A stretch of DNA of 64,000 bases from DATARH01 sp036268075 (GTDB lineage Bacteria; Pseudomonadota; Alphaproteobacteria; ATCC43930; CGMCC-115725). The DNA lies in the NCBI GenBank assembly GCA_036268075.1, contig DATAUV010000133.1, positions 1 to 64,000 on the forward strand, read 5' to 3'. The position numbers and the translations under genes are program-made. Numbering within the stretch: the stretch's first letter is position 1; each line of letters begins with the position of its first letter. The notes under the pieces are model-generated. The model ran no database searches. It worked only from the letters and a program-made list of their open reading frames with translations, and was not told the DNA's origin. This document shows positions 9,254-16,791 of the stretch, piece by piece.

Positions 9254-9322
9254 GAACACGCCCGTACTTGCTAACGCCATTGATATAGCTCGATTTTTCT
9301 GATACATCATTCGGGCGTGTTC
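9254..9322. repeat. 11-bp inverted repeat beside attL
   Basis: GAACACGCCCG at 9254-9264 and CGGGCGTGTTC at 9312-9322 are perfect inverted copies 47 nt apart. They lie between the core site and the integrase, where integrase arm or excisionase sites are expected. Confidence 0.5.
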
Positions 9323-9342
9323 GGCCGAGTTTGGCCCCATCT

Positions 9343-9417
9343 CCGGGACACTTCCGGGACACTAACCCAGTTTCCGCCCGGATGAGGCGACGGTCAAACC
9401 GAGACACGCCGGGACAC
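9343..9417 (+). repeat. CCGGGACAC direct repeats (putative integrase arm sites, left)
   Basis: Three copies of CCGGGACAC at 9343-9351, 9354-9362 and 9409-9417, the first two spaced 11 bp apart. A fourth copy lies at 24406-24414 next to attR, inside a 19-bp exact match shared by both ends. Repeats at both termini but outside the core are the usual arrangement of arm-type binding sites. Confidence 0.6.
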
Positions 9418-9454
9418 CCAGCCCCGTTACCGCTGTGCAAGGGGGTAACACCAG

Positions 9455-10654
9455 ATGGCAAGGTCGATTAGGTCCAACGCCCTCGAAACACGCTCGGCGC
9501 GGCTGCGGCTCCCCGTGGCCAAAAAGCCGGTGTTCGTCAAGATCGGGCCGCAACTCGGGCTCGGCTATCGCCGCAACCACACCGCCGGCACATGGGTCGC
9601 TCGCGTCGCCGATGGGGCCGGCGCGAACTGGACCAAGGCCATCGGCAACGCCGATGATTTCGAAGATGCGAGCGGCGGCGCCGTGCTGGACTTCTGGCAG
9701 GCGCAAGAGAAGGTCCGCGCGCTGGCCCGCGACAGCCGGGAGGGGGCCAAGCCTGTCACGGTGGAAGCAATCACGGTGGCCAAGGCGATCGACCGCTACG
9801 AGGCCGATCTAAAGACCCGCGGCGGCGACGCTGGCAACGCCGCGCGCGTCCGCACGCACCTGACCCCGGCCCTCGCCCGACAGACTGTCGCCGCGCTCAC
9901 GGCGCGCGACTTGCGGACCTGGCGCGATGCCATCGCCACGAAGCTCAAGCCCGCATCAGTCAACCGCACCACAACCGGACTCAAGGCGGCTTTCAACCTC
10001 GCCGCCGATCAAGACGAACGGATCACCACCCGCCGCCCGTGGGAGATCGGATTGGCTACGATCCTCGGGGCCGAGGAAAGCCGCAACGTGATCCTGCCCG
10101 ATGCCAGGGTGCGCGAGCTGGTCGCGGCGGCCACGGTGCAGAGCCGCGAGTTCGGCCTATTGATTGAAGTGGCGGCCGTGACCGGTGCCAGGATCAGCCA
10201 GCTTGCCCGGCTTGAAATTCAAGACCTACAAGCGGACCGACCCGACCCGCGGCTGATGATGCCAGTCTCGCGCAAAGGGAAGGGCGCCAAGGCGGTGCTA
10301 CGCCGGCCGGTGCCGATCCCCGCGGGGCTGGCGGCGAAGCTGGCCACCGATCGCGCTGACACGGCCCCGCTGCTCCTCAAACCGAGCGGTGAACCTTGGA
10401 GGAAATCGGATCATAGCCGTCTGTTCACGCGCGCCGTGCGACGTGTTGGCCTCGACCCCGACGAAGTGACGCTATACGCGCTTCGCCATTCCAGCGTCGT
10501 GCGCCAGGTGCTCGCCGGGGTGCCTGTCCGCGTCGTCGCGGTCAACCACGACACCAGCGTCGCGATGTTGGAGCGAACCTATAGCCGCTTCATCGGCGAC
10601 CATGCCGATGCGCTCGCCCGCGGCGCCTTGCTCGATATGGCGGCCACGGTTTAA
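9455..10654 (+). CDS. int: Tyrosine recombinase / phage-type integrase
   Basis: 399 residues. An N-terminal arm-binding region with an early segment LGLGYRRNHTAGTWVARVAD (DUF4102-like style) is followed by a SAM-like core-binding domain around residues 110-200 and the catalytic domain. Catalytic residues visible are Arg246 (TGARISQ), Arg344 (LYALRHSS), His365 (VNHDTSV) and nucleophile Tyr376 (TYSRF). The first His of the HxxR box is Tyr341, a substitution seen in some family members. It lies just inside attL and reads into the element, so it is the expected integrase for the tRNA-Glu site. Confidence 0.93.
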   Translation: MARSIRSNALETRSARLRLPVAKKPVFVKIGPQLGLGYRRNHTAGTWVARVADGAGANWTKAIGNADDFEDASGGAVLDFWQAQEKVRALARDSREGAKPVTVEAITVAKAIDRYEADLKTRGGDAGNAARVRTHLTPALARQTVAALTARDLRTWRDAIATKLKPASVNRTTTGLKAAFNLAADQDERITTRRPWEIGLATILGAEESRNVILPDARVRELVAAATVQSREFGLLIEVAAVTGARISQLARLEIQDLQADRPDPRLMMPVSRKGKGAKAVLRRPVPIPAGLAAKLATDRADTAPLLLKPSGEPWRKSDHSRLFTRAVRRVGLDPDEVTLYALRHSSVVRQVLAGVPVRVVAVNHDTSVAMLERTYSRFIGDHADALARGALLDMAATV

Positions 10655-10664
10655 GGCGCCGTCT

Positions 10665-10821
10665 GCTAACGCAAAACCCTAGCGTTTCTGCCGCGTTCAC
10701 CCATTCGGTAAGGGCCAAAACGCTAACGTACTGGAACGCACCCATGCAAATTCTAATGCGTTAGCGTGCAAAGAATGATTTGTGGCAGAAACACTAGAGA
10801 TGCCCGCAAAATGACGTTAGC
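10665..10821. promoter_or_regulatory. Nested inverted repeats upstream of the AlpA-like gene
   Basis: The 257-nt gap between integrase and alpA-like gene carries GCTAACG at 10665-10671 and 10722-10728 and its complement CGTTAGC at 10759-10765 and 10815-10821. The inner pair extends to a perfect 9-bp match (ACGCTAACG / CGTTAGCGT). Between them is another inverted pair, CTAG-C-GTTTCTGCC at 10679-10692 and its complement at 10784-10797 with one mismatch. This looks like a multi-site operator, probably bound by the element's own regulator, and could also be part of a replication or excision complex. Confidence 0.55.
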
Positions 10822-10912
10822 TGGTTACTTGAGAAATCAAAATAACGATTGAGTATTCGTGCGAACTCGGTCATCTGTTGTCTCGCGTTTTACACTTAGT
10901 GAGGACAACACA

Positions 10913-11137
10913 ATGAGCATGACCCCAGCACCCGCCGCCGATCTTCCGCCCGGCGCCTACTCTCCCGCCGACTTCGAACGGGCGTTCGGCATCGCGCACT
11001 CGACGTTCTATGAGATCGTCAAATCGGGCGACCTGATCGTGCGCAAGATGGGCCGGCGCACCTTCGTCTTGCACGAGGATGCCGCGGCTTGGGCACGCTC
11101 GCTGCCAATCGGGATCGGCGCCAGCAAAGCGGCGTGA
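10913..11137 (+). CDS. AlpA-like helix-turn-helix regulator/excisionase
   Basis: 74 residues from the ATG at 10913, which has GAGGA 7 nt upstream; a longer frame from 10859 is open but unlikely. The core YSPADFERAFGIAHSTFYEI followed by KMGRRTFVLHEDAAAWARSL is the MerR/AlpA-type winged HTH, with a final helix that ends the protein. In P4-like and PICI satellites AlpA-type proteins activate excision or early genes. The nested repeats just upstream are its probable target. Confidence 0.8.
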   Translation: MSMTPAPAADLPPGAYSPADFERAFGIAHSTFYEIVKSGDLIVRKMGRRTFVLHEDAAAWARSLPIGIGASKAA

Positions 11138-11142
11138 TCCCG

Positions 11143-11388
11143 ATGGCGGGCGCCGATCCGATCGCCGAGTACCTTGCGTCGGGCGGCCAGATAGAGCGCT
11201 GCCCGACCGTGTGCTTGGTATTGACGACGGGACGGCCGCCGGCCGCGGATCGGCAGCAATTGGCCGAGCGCCACGAAGCCAGGGAAGCGGAGCGCGACAG
11301 GCTGCGCGCGGAAAGATGGCGGTGGCCGGCAATGGCCTTCGTCGAGCATTCAAGCCCGAAGCCACCGGACACCTTGACCCACAAATGA
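11143..11388 (+). CDS. Small hypothetical protein
   Basis: 81 residues from the ATG at 11143, 5 nt after the AlpA-like stop. The N-terminal part (ADPIAEYLASGGQIERCPTV) and a basic, charged helix rich in Arg and Glu (around residues 45-65) are visible. No family was recognised. Tight spacing suggests cotranscription with the regulator. Confidence 0.55.
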   Translation: MAGADPIAEYLASGGQIERCPTVCLVLTTGRPPAADRQQLAERHEAREAERDRLRAERWRWPAMAFVEHSSPKPPDTLTHK

Positions 11389-11450
11389 AACGATCCGCAG
11401 GCCCTTGGCTGGACACCCTGCGGATCGATCTATGTAAGCAGGACTGACTG

Positions 11451-11681
11451 ATGAACGATGTATATGAAGTTGGGGAAAAAGTCAATCCGTCTCTATCGCC
11501 GCAGCACGCAGCGGCTTTGGCCTATATCGAGCGCGGCATCGCTGTGTTCCCCTGTATCGTGCCAGGCGCCAAAGCTCCAGCGTGCGAAGGGGGTTTCAAG
11601 GCGCGCACCACCGACATCGGCCAGGTTGATGCATGGTGGGGGGAAATTCCCGCAGCCCCTAAATACCACGAAACCCCATGA
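11451..11681 (+). CDS. Truncated prim-pol N-terminal domain protein
   Basis: 76 residues. Residues 19-64 (AALAYIERGIAVFPC..., then GGFKARTTDIGQVDAWWGEIP) match the start of bifunctional DNA primase/polymerase (Prim-Pol) domains. The frame stops straight after the WW segment, before the acidic catalytic residues that follow in the family. The stop overlaps the start of the next gene (ATGA), whose N-terminus resembles what normally follows the prim-pol domain. An ancestral prim-pol-helicase fusion therefore appears to have lost most of its polymerase domain. The short product could still be made. Confidence 0.7.
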   Translation: MNDVYEVGEKVNPSLSPQHAAALAYIERGIAVFPCIVPGAKAPACEGGFKARTTDIGQVDAWWGEIPAAPKYHETP

Positions 11682-13306
11682 CCGAGATCGTCGAGCTCCC
11701 CGCGTGGATCGCCGCCGCGCTGTCGGCCGAGCGCGAGGCACCGGCGCGGGCCGCGGTCGCCGAGCTTGATCTGCCTGTCAACGTCGAGCGCGCCCGCGAG
11801 CGGCTTCACTTCCTCGTGAGCGCGGGCGACGTGGCGATCGAGGGTGCCGGCGGCGACGATCGCACCTACCGGCTGTGCGCCGAGATGCTGAACATGGGGC
11901 TGAGCCCCGAGACGGCCGCCGCAGAAATCTCGAGCCTTTGGAACCCGCATTGCGTACCGCCGTGGGACGAGGACGAGATCGAGGCCAAGGTCGGCAACGC
12001 CGCGCGCTACATGCAGAACGAGCCCGGCAGCTACGCCGCCAGCGGGATCACCGAAGGCGTGGTGGCGGGGCTGGTGCGCTACGCCGCCGAGCACGCGCCG
12101 GCCGCACCCGAGCAACCCGCCGCGGCATCGTGGGTGGAATACATTGACCGACTTGTCGCGGAACAAGGCATCGCTGGAGGCGCCCCCGTGCGCCAATGCG
12201 AGGGGTGGCTGAGTTGGCGTCAGCTGCGCGCCCGCCCGCGCGAGCAAGTGGAATGGGCATGGTACCAGCGCCTCCTCGCGAATGAGACGAACATCTATAC
12301 GGGGATGCCAGGGATCGGGAAGACGACGCTTTCCTTGAACCTTGCGGCCGCCATCGCCGCCGGCCTCGCATTCCTAGGCTACGATACCAAAGCCATGCCG
12401 GTGGCGTTGCTGCTGGCCGAAGACGTGTACGGCCCGGTAGAATACAATCTCGCGGGGATCGCCGAATACCTCGGTGTCGGCGATGACGTTCTAGACGACA
12501 TGCTCAAGGTGTGGTCGGTCAAATCCGACCCTCACCCCGGCGGCCATATGCTCGCGCGGATCGCCGATGACGGAACGATCACCCCGACGCGGTTCTTACT
12601 GGAGAAGGTCATCCCCGAGCTGATGCGCCACCGCGGCCCCGTGCTGTTCATCGTCGACCCGCTCGCCGAGTTCGTCAGCGCCAATCGCAATCTGGACGTA
12701 CCGGCCCGCGCCATCGCGACCGGGTTCTTTCAGCAGCTCTGCCGGCTCAACGGCGGCAAGGTGACGGTGCTGGCCAATGACCACCCGAGCAAGTCGAGCC
12801 AGAACGATCAGAGCTACATCGCCGGCTCGGTGCAGGTTTCCGCGGCCTTCGCTCTGACGGCGACCTTGCGCAAGCCCGACAAGCCGGCGGGGATCGAAGG
12901 CCACAAGGATTTGACCTTTCAGACCCTCAAGCCGAAGTATGGACCCGAGACAACCACACCGCTGTACCGGAGCGACGACTGCCCGGCATTCATCGCCGGA
13001 ACCGGCCCCGCGGCGATGCTGCGCGACATCAAAAACGACGTGTACCGCCATGTTGTCGAGCGTGCCGAGCACGGCCTTCTCACCGGTAACGATGACCGCA
13101 GCGACTACGGGCCAACAGAGATTGGTTTCGCGCTCGGGCACAGCCCAGACATGATCCGAAAGACATTGAAGACCTTGCGGGGCGCGGGGTGGATTTTGTG
13201 GCAGCCAAGGGTAAACGGGAAGGCCAGCGGCACCTACATAGCCGGCGGCCAAGCACCAAAGATCAGCAGTTTGGAACCGAAGCCCAGCGAGGCCGAGCCT
13301 TGGTAA
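11678..13306 (+). CDS. RepA-like AAA ATPase / replicative helicase
   Basis: 542 residues. The N-terminal 150 residues (MLNMGLSPETAAAEISSLWN, then PPWDEDEIEAKVGNAARY) are the linker typical of primase-helicase proteins. The AAA_25/RepA ATPase follows, with Walker A GMPGIGKTT at residues 209-217 and Walker B VLFIVDPLAEF with Asp327. A C-terminal winged-helix segment (GPTEIGFALGHSPDMIRKTL) may bind the iterons found 50 nt downstream. Probable role: autonomous replication of the excised element. Its start overlaps the prim-pol remnant by 4 nt. Confidence 0.82.
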   Translation: MTEIVELPAWIAAALSAEREAPARAAVAELDLPVNVERARERLHFLVSAGDVAIEGAGGDDRTYRLCAEMLNMGLSPETAAAEISSLWNPHCVPPWDEDEIEAKVGNAARYMQNEPGSYAASGITEGVVAGLVRYAAEHAPAAPEQPAAASWVEYIDRLVAEQGIAGGAPVRQCEGWLSWRQLRARPREQVEWAWYQRLLANETNIYTGMPGIGKTTLSLNLAAAIAAGLAFLGYDTKAMPVALLLAEDVYGPVEYNLAGIAEYLGVGDDVLDDMLKVWSVKSDPHPGGHMLARIADDGTITPTRFLLEKVIPELMRHRGPVLFIVDPLAEFVSANRNLDVPARAIATGFFQQLCRLNGGKVTVLANDHPSKSSQNDQSYIAGSVQVSAAFALTATLRKPDKPAGIEGHKDLTFQTLKPKYGPETTTPLYRSDDCPAFIAGTGPAAMLRDIKNDVYRHVVERAEHGLLTGNDDRSDYGPTEIGFALGHSPDMIRKTLKTLRGAGWILWQPRVNGKASGTYIAGGQAPKISSLEPKPSEAEPW

Positions 13307-13355
13307 ACAGGCCGCCAATGTTAGGGGGTGCTGCCCCGTTCCCTGCTAACAAAAA

Positions 13356-13460
13356 CAACGCCACCAAACAACGCCACCAACAACGCCACAACAACGCCAC
13401 AACAACGCCACCGACCTCGAAATGACTAGGTTATTTGGTGGCGTGGCGTTGTTGGTGGCG
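13356..13460. repeat. Iteron array, candidate replication origin
   Basis: Five direct copies of CAACGCCAC start at 13356, 13369, 13381, 13392 and 13403 (spacing 13, 12, 11, 11 nt, about one helical turn). An inverted full copy lies at 13443-13451, flanked by inverted half-copies GGTGGCG at 13437-13443 and 13454-13460. The array sits 50 nt after the RepA-like helicase stop, the usual place for a cognate origin. Confidence 0.65.
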
Positions 13461-13467
13461 TAGTATC

Positions 13468-13521
13468 CCCTATCGGGGATAGAACCGAATTAGATACGGT
13501 TCTGTCCCTACCGAGATAGGG
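13468..13521. repeat. Two-tier hairpin next to the iterons
   Basis: Outer arms CCCTATC (13468-13474) and GATAGGG (13515-13521) enclose inner arms AGAACCG (13481-13487) and CGGTTCT (13497-13503). The inner stem extends on both sides with one mismatch. It could be an origin hairpin or a transcription attenuator between the replication gene and the rest of the element. Confidence 0.5.
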
Positions 13522-14023
13522 TCGCGCAACAGCAACACAGCAACGGCGACGTGCTGCCGTGGTGAGACCAAACACCTTGGCCGTTGAGATAGAGCGGCGA
13601 CGGCGCGCGCCGGCTTTCCCCGAGAAGGCTACCTAGCGCCCATTCGTAATGCCACCGCGTCCCTTTGAGCGTGGAGTACCCTGATACCGCACAAGGCGCT
13701 GGGCGCGCGCCGCTCTACCTCTTGTCTGAGGAGGCGTGATATCCACACTTCACGAATGGATATTTGGCGCGATGCGGATCGGCTCACGTCGCGGTCCTCG
13801 GCAAGGCCGCAAGGGGCTCTGTAAATCCGAAAACAGAGCCTTCCGCTACAACATCAATACTTTCAATGATATGCGCCACCATCTACAATAAATAAATCCC
13901 TGTACACAGCTTGTACCGAGTATTAATCGACTAAATCTCCTAGTAACCAATATTTCGATTGAACTATTTCGACTGTAGGGTGTTCACTCCGACCGCGAAT
14001 TAGCGCACAAGAGGAACAAGCAC
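13522..14023. other. Non-coding, partly AT-rich region with a strong hairpin
   Basis: No gene was recognised in these 500 nt. A perfect 8-bp hairpin, GGCTCTGT (13815-13822) and ACAGAGCC (13833-13840), is followed by a clearly AT-rich stretch (about 13841-13990) in an otherwise GC-rich element. The AT-rich part could be a DNA unwinding element for the neighbouring iteron origin, or the promoter of the small gene at 14024. Confidence 0.4.
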
Positions 14024-14245
14024 ATGGCCGCCGAGATCATTTCGCTTTTCAATTCCGCTCCGATCAAGCCCGCATGGGATGTCAGGCTGCACCAGCGCCT
14101 CGATCGCGCGATAGTGGCAATAGCCGCCGGAGATCGCCGGGCGGCCGCCGGGCATTTTGTGCACCTCCTCGCCGATGGCGGTTACCCCGAGCTGCTAGAC
14201 GAGTGCGCCGCTGACGAGGCTCTGCCACGTAGACGCCGCTGGTAG
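14024..14245 (+). CDS. Small hypothetical protein
   Basis: 73 residues beginning MAAEIISLFNSAPIKPAWDV. The start has AGAGGAAC about 9 nt upstream. The middle is Ala/Arg-rich and probably helical and the end is basic (RRRRW). A rho-independent terminator follows 27 nt after the stop, so it is a monocistronic unit with its own AT-rich promoter region. No family was recognised. Isolated early phage genes of this size are often regulators or anti-host factors, but nothing here proves that. Confidence 0.6.
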   Translation: MAAEIISLFNSAPIKPAWDVRLHQRLDRAIVAIAAGDRRAAAGHFVHLLADGGYPELLDECAADEALPRRRRW

Positions 14246-14271
14246 CCCCTGCGTAGCCCACCAGAAACGCG

Positions 14272-14301
14272 AAAGGCCGCCCGATACCGAGCGGCCTTTT
14301 T
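14272..14301 (+). terminator. Rho-independent terminator
   Basis: Stem AAAGGCCGC (14272-14280) and GCGGCCTTT (14291-14299) with a 10-nt loop, followed by further T residues. It ends the 14024 gene. Confidence 0.85.
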
Positions 14302-14337
14302 GCTGTCTGCGGTATGGCTCAGGATCACCCGGGCGCC

Positions 14338-14901
14338 TTACCCATCGGCCCCGAGCCCCAGCGCCCGGTAGATCGTGGCCCGGTTGACGCCAAGGCTTGC
14401 GGCCACATCTTTGATTGTGGTGTTGCCATCCTCTAGGAGCTTGCGCGCGTGCGCGATCTGCTTGTCGTTGAGCTTGGGCTTGCGGCCGCCCTTTCGCCCC
14501 CGTGCGCGCGCTGCGGCGAGCCCGGCATTCGTGCGCTCGCGGATCAGCTCGCGTTCCATTTCCGCCAGGGCGCCGAGGACGTGGAAAAAGAACCTACCCG
14601 CTGGCGTCGTGGTGTCGATGCCTTCTGTGACGGATCGGAAGTCGACCCCGCGCTCGCGCAGGCGTTCTACGAAGTCGATCAAGCTGCGCAGGGAGCGACC
14701 GAGGCGGTCGAGGCGCCACACGACCAAGCAATCGCCACTGCGGGCGTGCGACATGGCCTCGGCAAGCCCCGGCCGATCGTCGCGCGCGCCGCTGGCGGTA
14801 TCCTCGAATACCTGCTCGGCGCCACCCTTGGCGAGCGCGTCGCGTTGTAGGTCGAGGCTCTGTTCCGCCGTGCTGACGCGCATGTATCCGATCATCATCA
14901 C
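14338..14901 (-). CDS. Serine recombinase (resolvase/invertase family)
   Basis: 187 residues. The N-terminal catalytic motif YMRVSTAEQS carries the nucleophile Ser10, followed by the resolvase landmarks LVVWRLDRLGRSL and the AEMERELIRERT end of the catalytic domain. A C-terminal HTH (TIKDVAASLGVNRATIYRAL) binds DNA. This is a full-length small serine recombinase. It may resolve dimers of the element, invert a segment, or be a later insertion. The GTG start follows the stop of the upstream small gene directly, so the two are coupled. It is oriented against the rest of the element. Confidence 0.93.
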   Translation of the reverse strand: MMMIGYMRVSTAEQSLDLQRDALAKGGAEQVFEDTASGARDDRPGLAEAMSHARSGDCLVVWRLDRLGRSLRSLIDFVERLRERGVDFRSVTEGIDTTTPAGRFFFHVLGALAEMERELIRERTNAGLAAARARGRKGGRKPKLNDKQIAHARKLLEDGNTTIKDVAASLGVNRATIYRALGLGADG

Positions 14902-15075
14902 TCAACCCTCCGGGTTCGTGTCACGCCACTCGGCGACGACGAGATCGCGGGCTTGCAGCTCGCGCATGAGCTGAACCGCCCATGCCTTCGCTTTCTCGGG
15001 CTTGCCGCAATCGTGGTAGGCAATGGCCTTCGCCAGCGCCCTGTTGATGTTCTGTCGGTCTAGCTTGCTGGTCAT
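14902..15075 (-). CDS. Small protein coupled to the serine recombinase
   Basis: 57 residues from the ATG at 15075 (MTSKLDRQNINRALAKAIAY, ending in DTNPEG); alternative starts lie at 15087 and 15144. It is predicted helical with a C-terminal LMRELQARDLV segment. Its stop abuts the recombinase start (TGAGTG). No family was recognised. The coupling suggests a helper or regulator of the recombinase. Confidence 0.5.
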   Translation of the reverse strand: MTSKLDRQNINRALAKAIAYHDCGKPEKAKAWAVQLMRELQARDLVVAEWRDTNPEG

Positions 15076-15336
15076 GTCGTGATCCATTCGTCGTGTTGCA
15101 GAAACGTGTCGCAATATGACGAACTGCACATAGATTGTCAACACGGATTATGCAGCATTCGCGACAGCGGTTTTGCGGCACTCGACGCCACGCGCCTTGC
15201 GTGCTGCTCAAACCATCGTTTGCGCGACAGGCTCGACGCTCGCGCCTGGCACTCCCCGATCCTCGACCAGCGACTACCTCGTTCGTCGAGGCTGCGCCCA
15301 TGTAGCCGCGCCAGCGTGCGCGCGCGCGCTCATGGC

Positions 15337-15360
15337 GGGGGGTAGGGGGGTGGCGGGGGG
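15337..15360 (+). other. G-run cluster (G-quadruplex potential)
   Basis: Three runs of six G (15337-15342, 15345-15350, 15355-15360) with an extra GG between the last two, within 24 nt. It lies in the divergent promoter region (15076-15567) between the recombinase pair and the long operon. The rest of that region shows only the promoter listed separately. Confidence 0.5.
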
Positions 15361-15508
15361 TTCTTCTGGCTCAATCGCGAGGGGTGATCCCTGCACTCAA
15401 AATGCCGCGGACGGTCGCGAAAGTTTTGTTAACCTTTGAACAATAGCGAACACCTAAGAACAACCAAATACAAATGGACCATACGCGACATTTTTACAAC
15501 AATTTCTC

Positions 15509-15537
15509 TTGACATTCTGCGATCCATGCTTTACGTT
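15509..15537 (+). promoter_or_regulatory. Sigma70-type promoter of the long operon
   Basis: A perfect -35 TTGACA at 15509-15514, a 17-nt spacer and a weak -10 TACGTT at 15532-15537. Transcription would start near 15544, about 24 nt before the likely first start codon at 15568. Surrounding sequence is AT-rich compared with the element average. Confidence 0.6.
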
Positions 15538-15567
15538 CCGCAAATAATACAGACCCCGGACCCACAG

Positions 15568-15849
15568 ATGCCCGACGCCAACCTTCCCGAAACTATCAGC
15601 GCGAACGTGACCGCGGCCTTACTTGGCCGATCGCCTCGCGCGGTGGCCCGGTTGGTGGCAGACGGCGTGCTTCCGGCCGGTGGCAACCACTGGCGCCGCA
15701 TACCGGTCGCGGCGATCGAAGCCATTACCGGACGGCCGGTGACTGCCGCCGAATATCTCGCCGCGCGAGCGAAGGCTTCGCGCACCCGCAACCATCCTGG
15801 GGAGCAGGACAACAGGACCGTTCCCTATGAGTGCCCCGCGGCAGCGTGA
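15568..15849 (+). CDS. HTH DNA-binding protein, first gene of the operon
   Basis: 93 residues from the ATG at 15568, just downstream of the promoter; starts further upstream (15436, 15526) would lie on or before the promoter. The segment ISANVTAALLGRSPRAVARL, then RRIPVAAIEAITGRP, is a MerR/AlpA-type HTH with wing. The C-terminal tail is hydrophilic. It probably regulates the operon it heads, or packages or excises the element. The frame overlaps the next gene by 23 nt. Confidence 0.65.
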   Translation: MPDANLPETISANVTAALLGRSPRAVARLVADGVLPAGGNHWRRIPVAAIEAITGRPVTAAEYLAARAKASRTRNHPGEQDNRTVPYECPAAA

Positions 15850-16024
15850 AGCTGCTGACCCGATCGACGCTCTGATCGCAACCGAGCGGAAGCTCACCGC
15901 GATATCCGAGATGCGCGAGCGGAGTTTTGAACTCGGCCTTGAGAAAGGCGACCTCGACGTTCTTGAGGACCGGCTGAGAACCCGCTTGTGGGCCCTGACC
16001 GTCGGGGCTGCGCGCTCCCCATGA
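15827..16024 (+). CDS. Small helical protein
   Basis: 65 residues starting MSAPRQREAADPIDALIATE. It contains a charged helix (ISEMRERSFELGLEKGDLDVLEDRLRTRL in outline: Glu/Arg/Leu-rich). It overlaps the preceding gene by 23 nt and is followed by a 122-nt gap. No family was recognised; a scaffold or adaptor function is only a guess. Confidence 0.55.
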   Translation: MSAPRQREAADPIDALIATERKLTAISEMRERSFELGLEKGDLDVLEDRLRTRLWALTVGAARSP

Positions 16025-16146
16025 CCCGACACCCGCAAATCCCATTTGCCGCGTCTATCTCTCCAGGTGCGCGGCAAATCCTCGGCTGGCTCCGCCTCCC
16101 CCGCGTTGAGCCGGCCGGGGTTTCCCTTCTGACGACAAGGTGACCG

Positions 16147-16791
16147 ATGGCCATATTCCGATCCCGCGAAGCTGAGAACATCGACACGGTGAAGGCCAAA
16201 TTAGAGGCCGCCCGCGCCGACCTCGCGGCACAAGAGCAATACTTGGCCGAAATCGCACTCGAAACCGCGCTCGCCGAGGGTGACACGCCAACCGCCACCG
16301 CGGCGCAAGACGCGGTTCGGCACCTACGCGAGCGCGTCGAATTGCTTGAGGCCGCCGTGACCGAGGCGACCCGCCTTGAGGCGGCACGCGCCGCGAAGGC
16401 AAAGGCGGAGGCCGACAAATCGCGGCTCCGCGCGATCCGCCAGCACGATGCGACGATGGTGAAGGCCGCAAAAGAATTCGAAGTGGCCAGCGCAAACATG
16501 GCCGCCGCCTGGACACGCTTGACCGCGGCCCGCGACAGTCACAACGCCCTACTGCGCCTCGGCGAAGAACAGCACAAGGTGACGCCGCTGTTGCGCCCCC
16601 TAGCGCTGGCACAGATCGCGAAGGCCGATCACGCGGCAGGCGGCCGGCACACACCGGGAACGCCGGCCAAGACGGAGTACGGGCATGTCGTGCCGCACGG
16701 CCAGCACGTCTCGCAACTGGTGGATTTCTCAGCCGCTCTTGAGCAGCGCTTACTCAATACCTGGCGCACTCTTGGAGGGAATGACCAGTGA
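16147..16791 (+). CDS. Coiled-coil protein of the element operon
   Basis: 214 residues. Residues 5-150 are a nearly continuous Ala/Glu/Lys-rich coiled coil with heptad character (AKLEAARADLAAQEQ, later EAARAAKAKAEADKS). The C-terminal 60 residues are Pro/His/Gly-containing and not coiled. The ATG is preceded by AAGGTGA. The frame ends in a 4-nt overlap with the next gene. Long coiled coils are common in phage scaffold or tail-length proteins, but the family was not recognised. Confidence 0.65.
   Translation: MAIFRSREAENIDTVKAKLEAARADLAAQEQYLAEIALETALAEGDTPTATAAQDAVRHLRERVELLEAAVTEATRLEAARAAKAKAEADKSRLRAIRQHDATMVKAAKEFEVASANMAAAWTRLTAARDSHNALLRLGEEQHKVTPLLRPLALAQIAKADHAAGGRHTPGTPAKTEYGHVVPHGQHVSQLVDFSAALEQRLLNTWRTLGGNDQ

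Noticed and set aside
9240..9461. 73-codon minus frame in the attL region
   Set aside because: It covers the core repeat end and arm-site repeats, lacks a Shine-Dalgarno and resembles no protein.
13356..13411. CRISPR array
   Set aside because: Repeat units are 9 nt at 11-13 nt spacing with no spacers of CRISPR size and no cas genes; iterons fit better.
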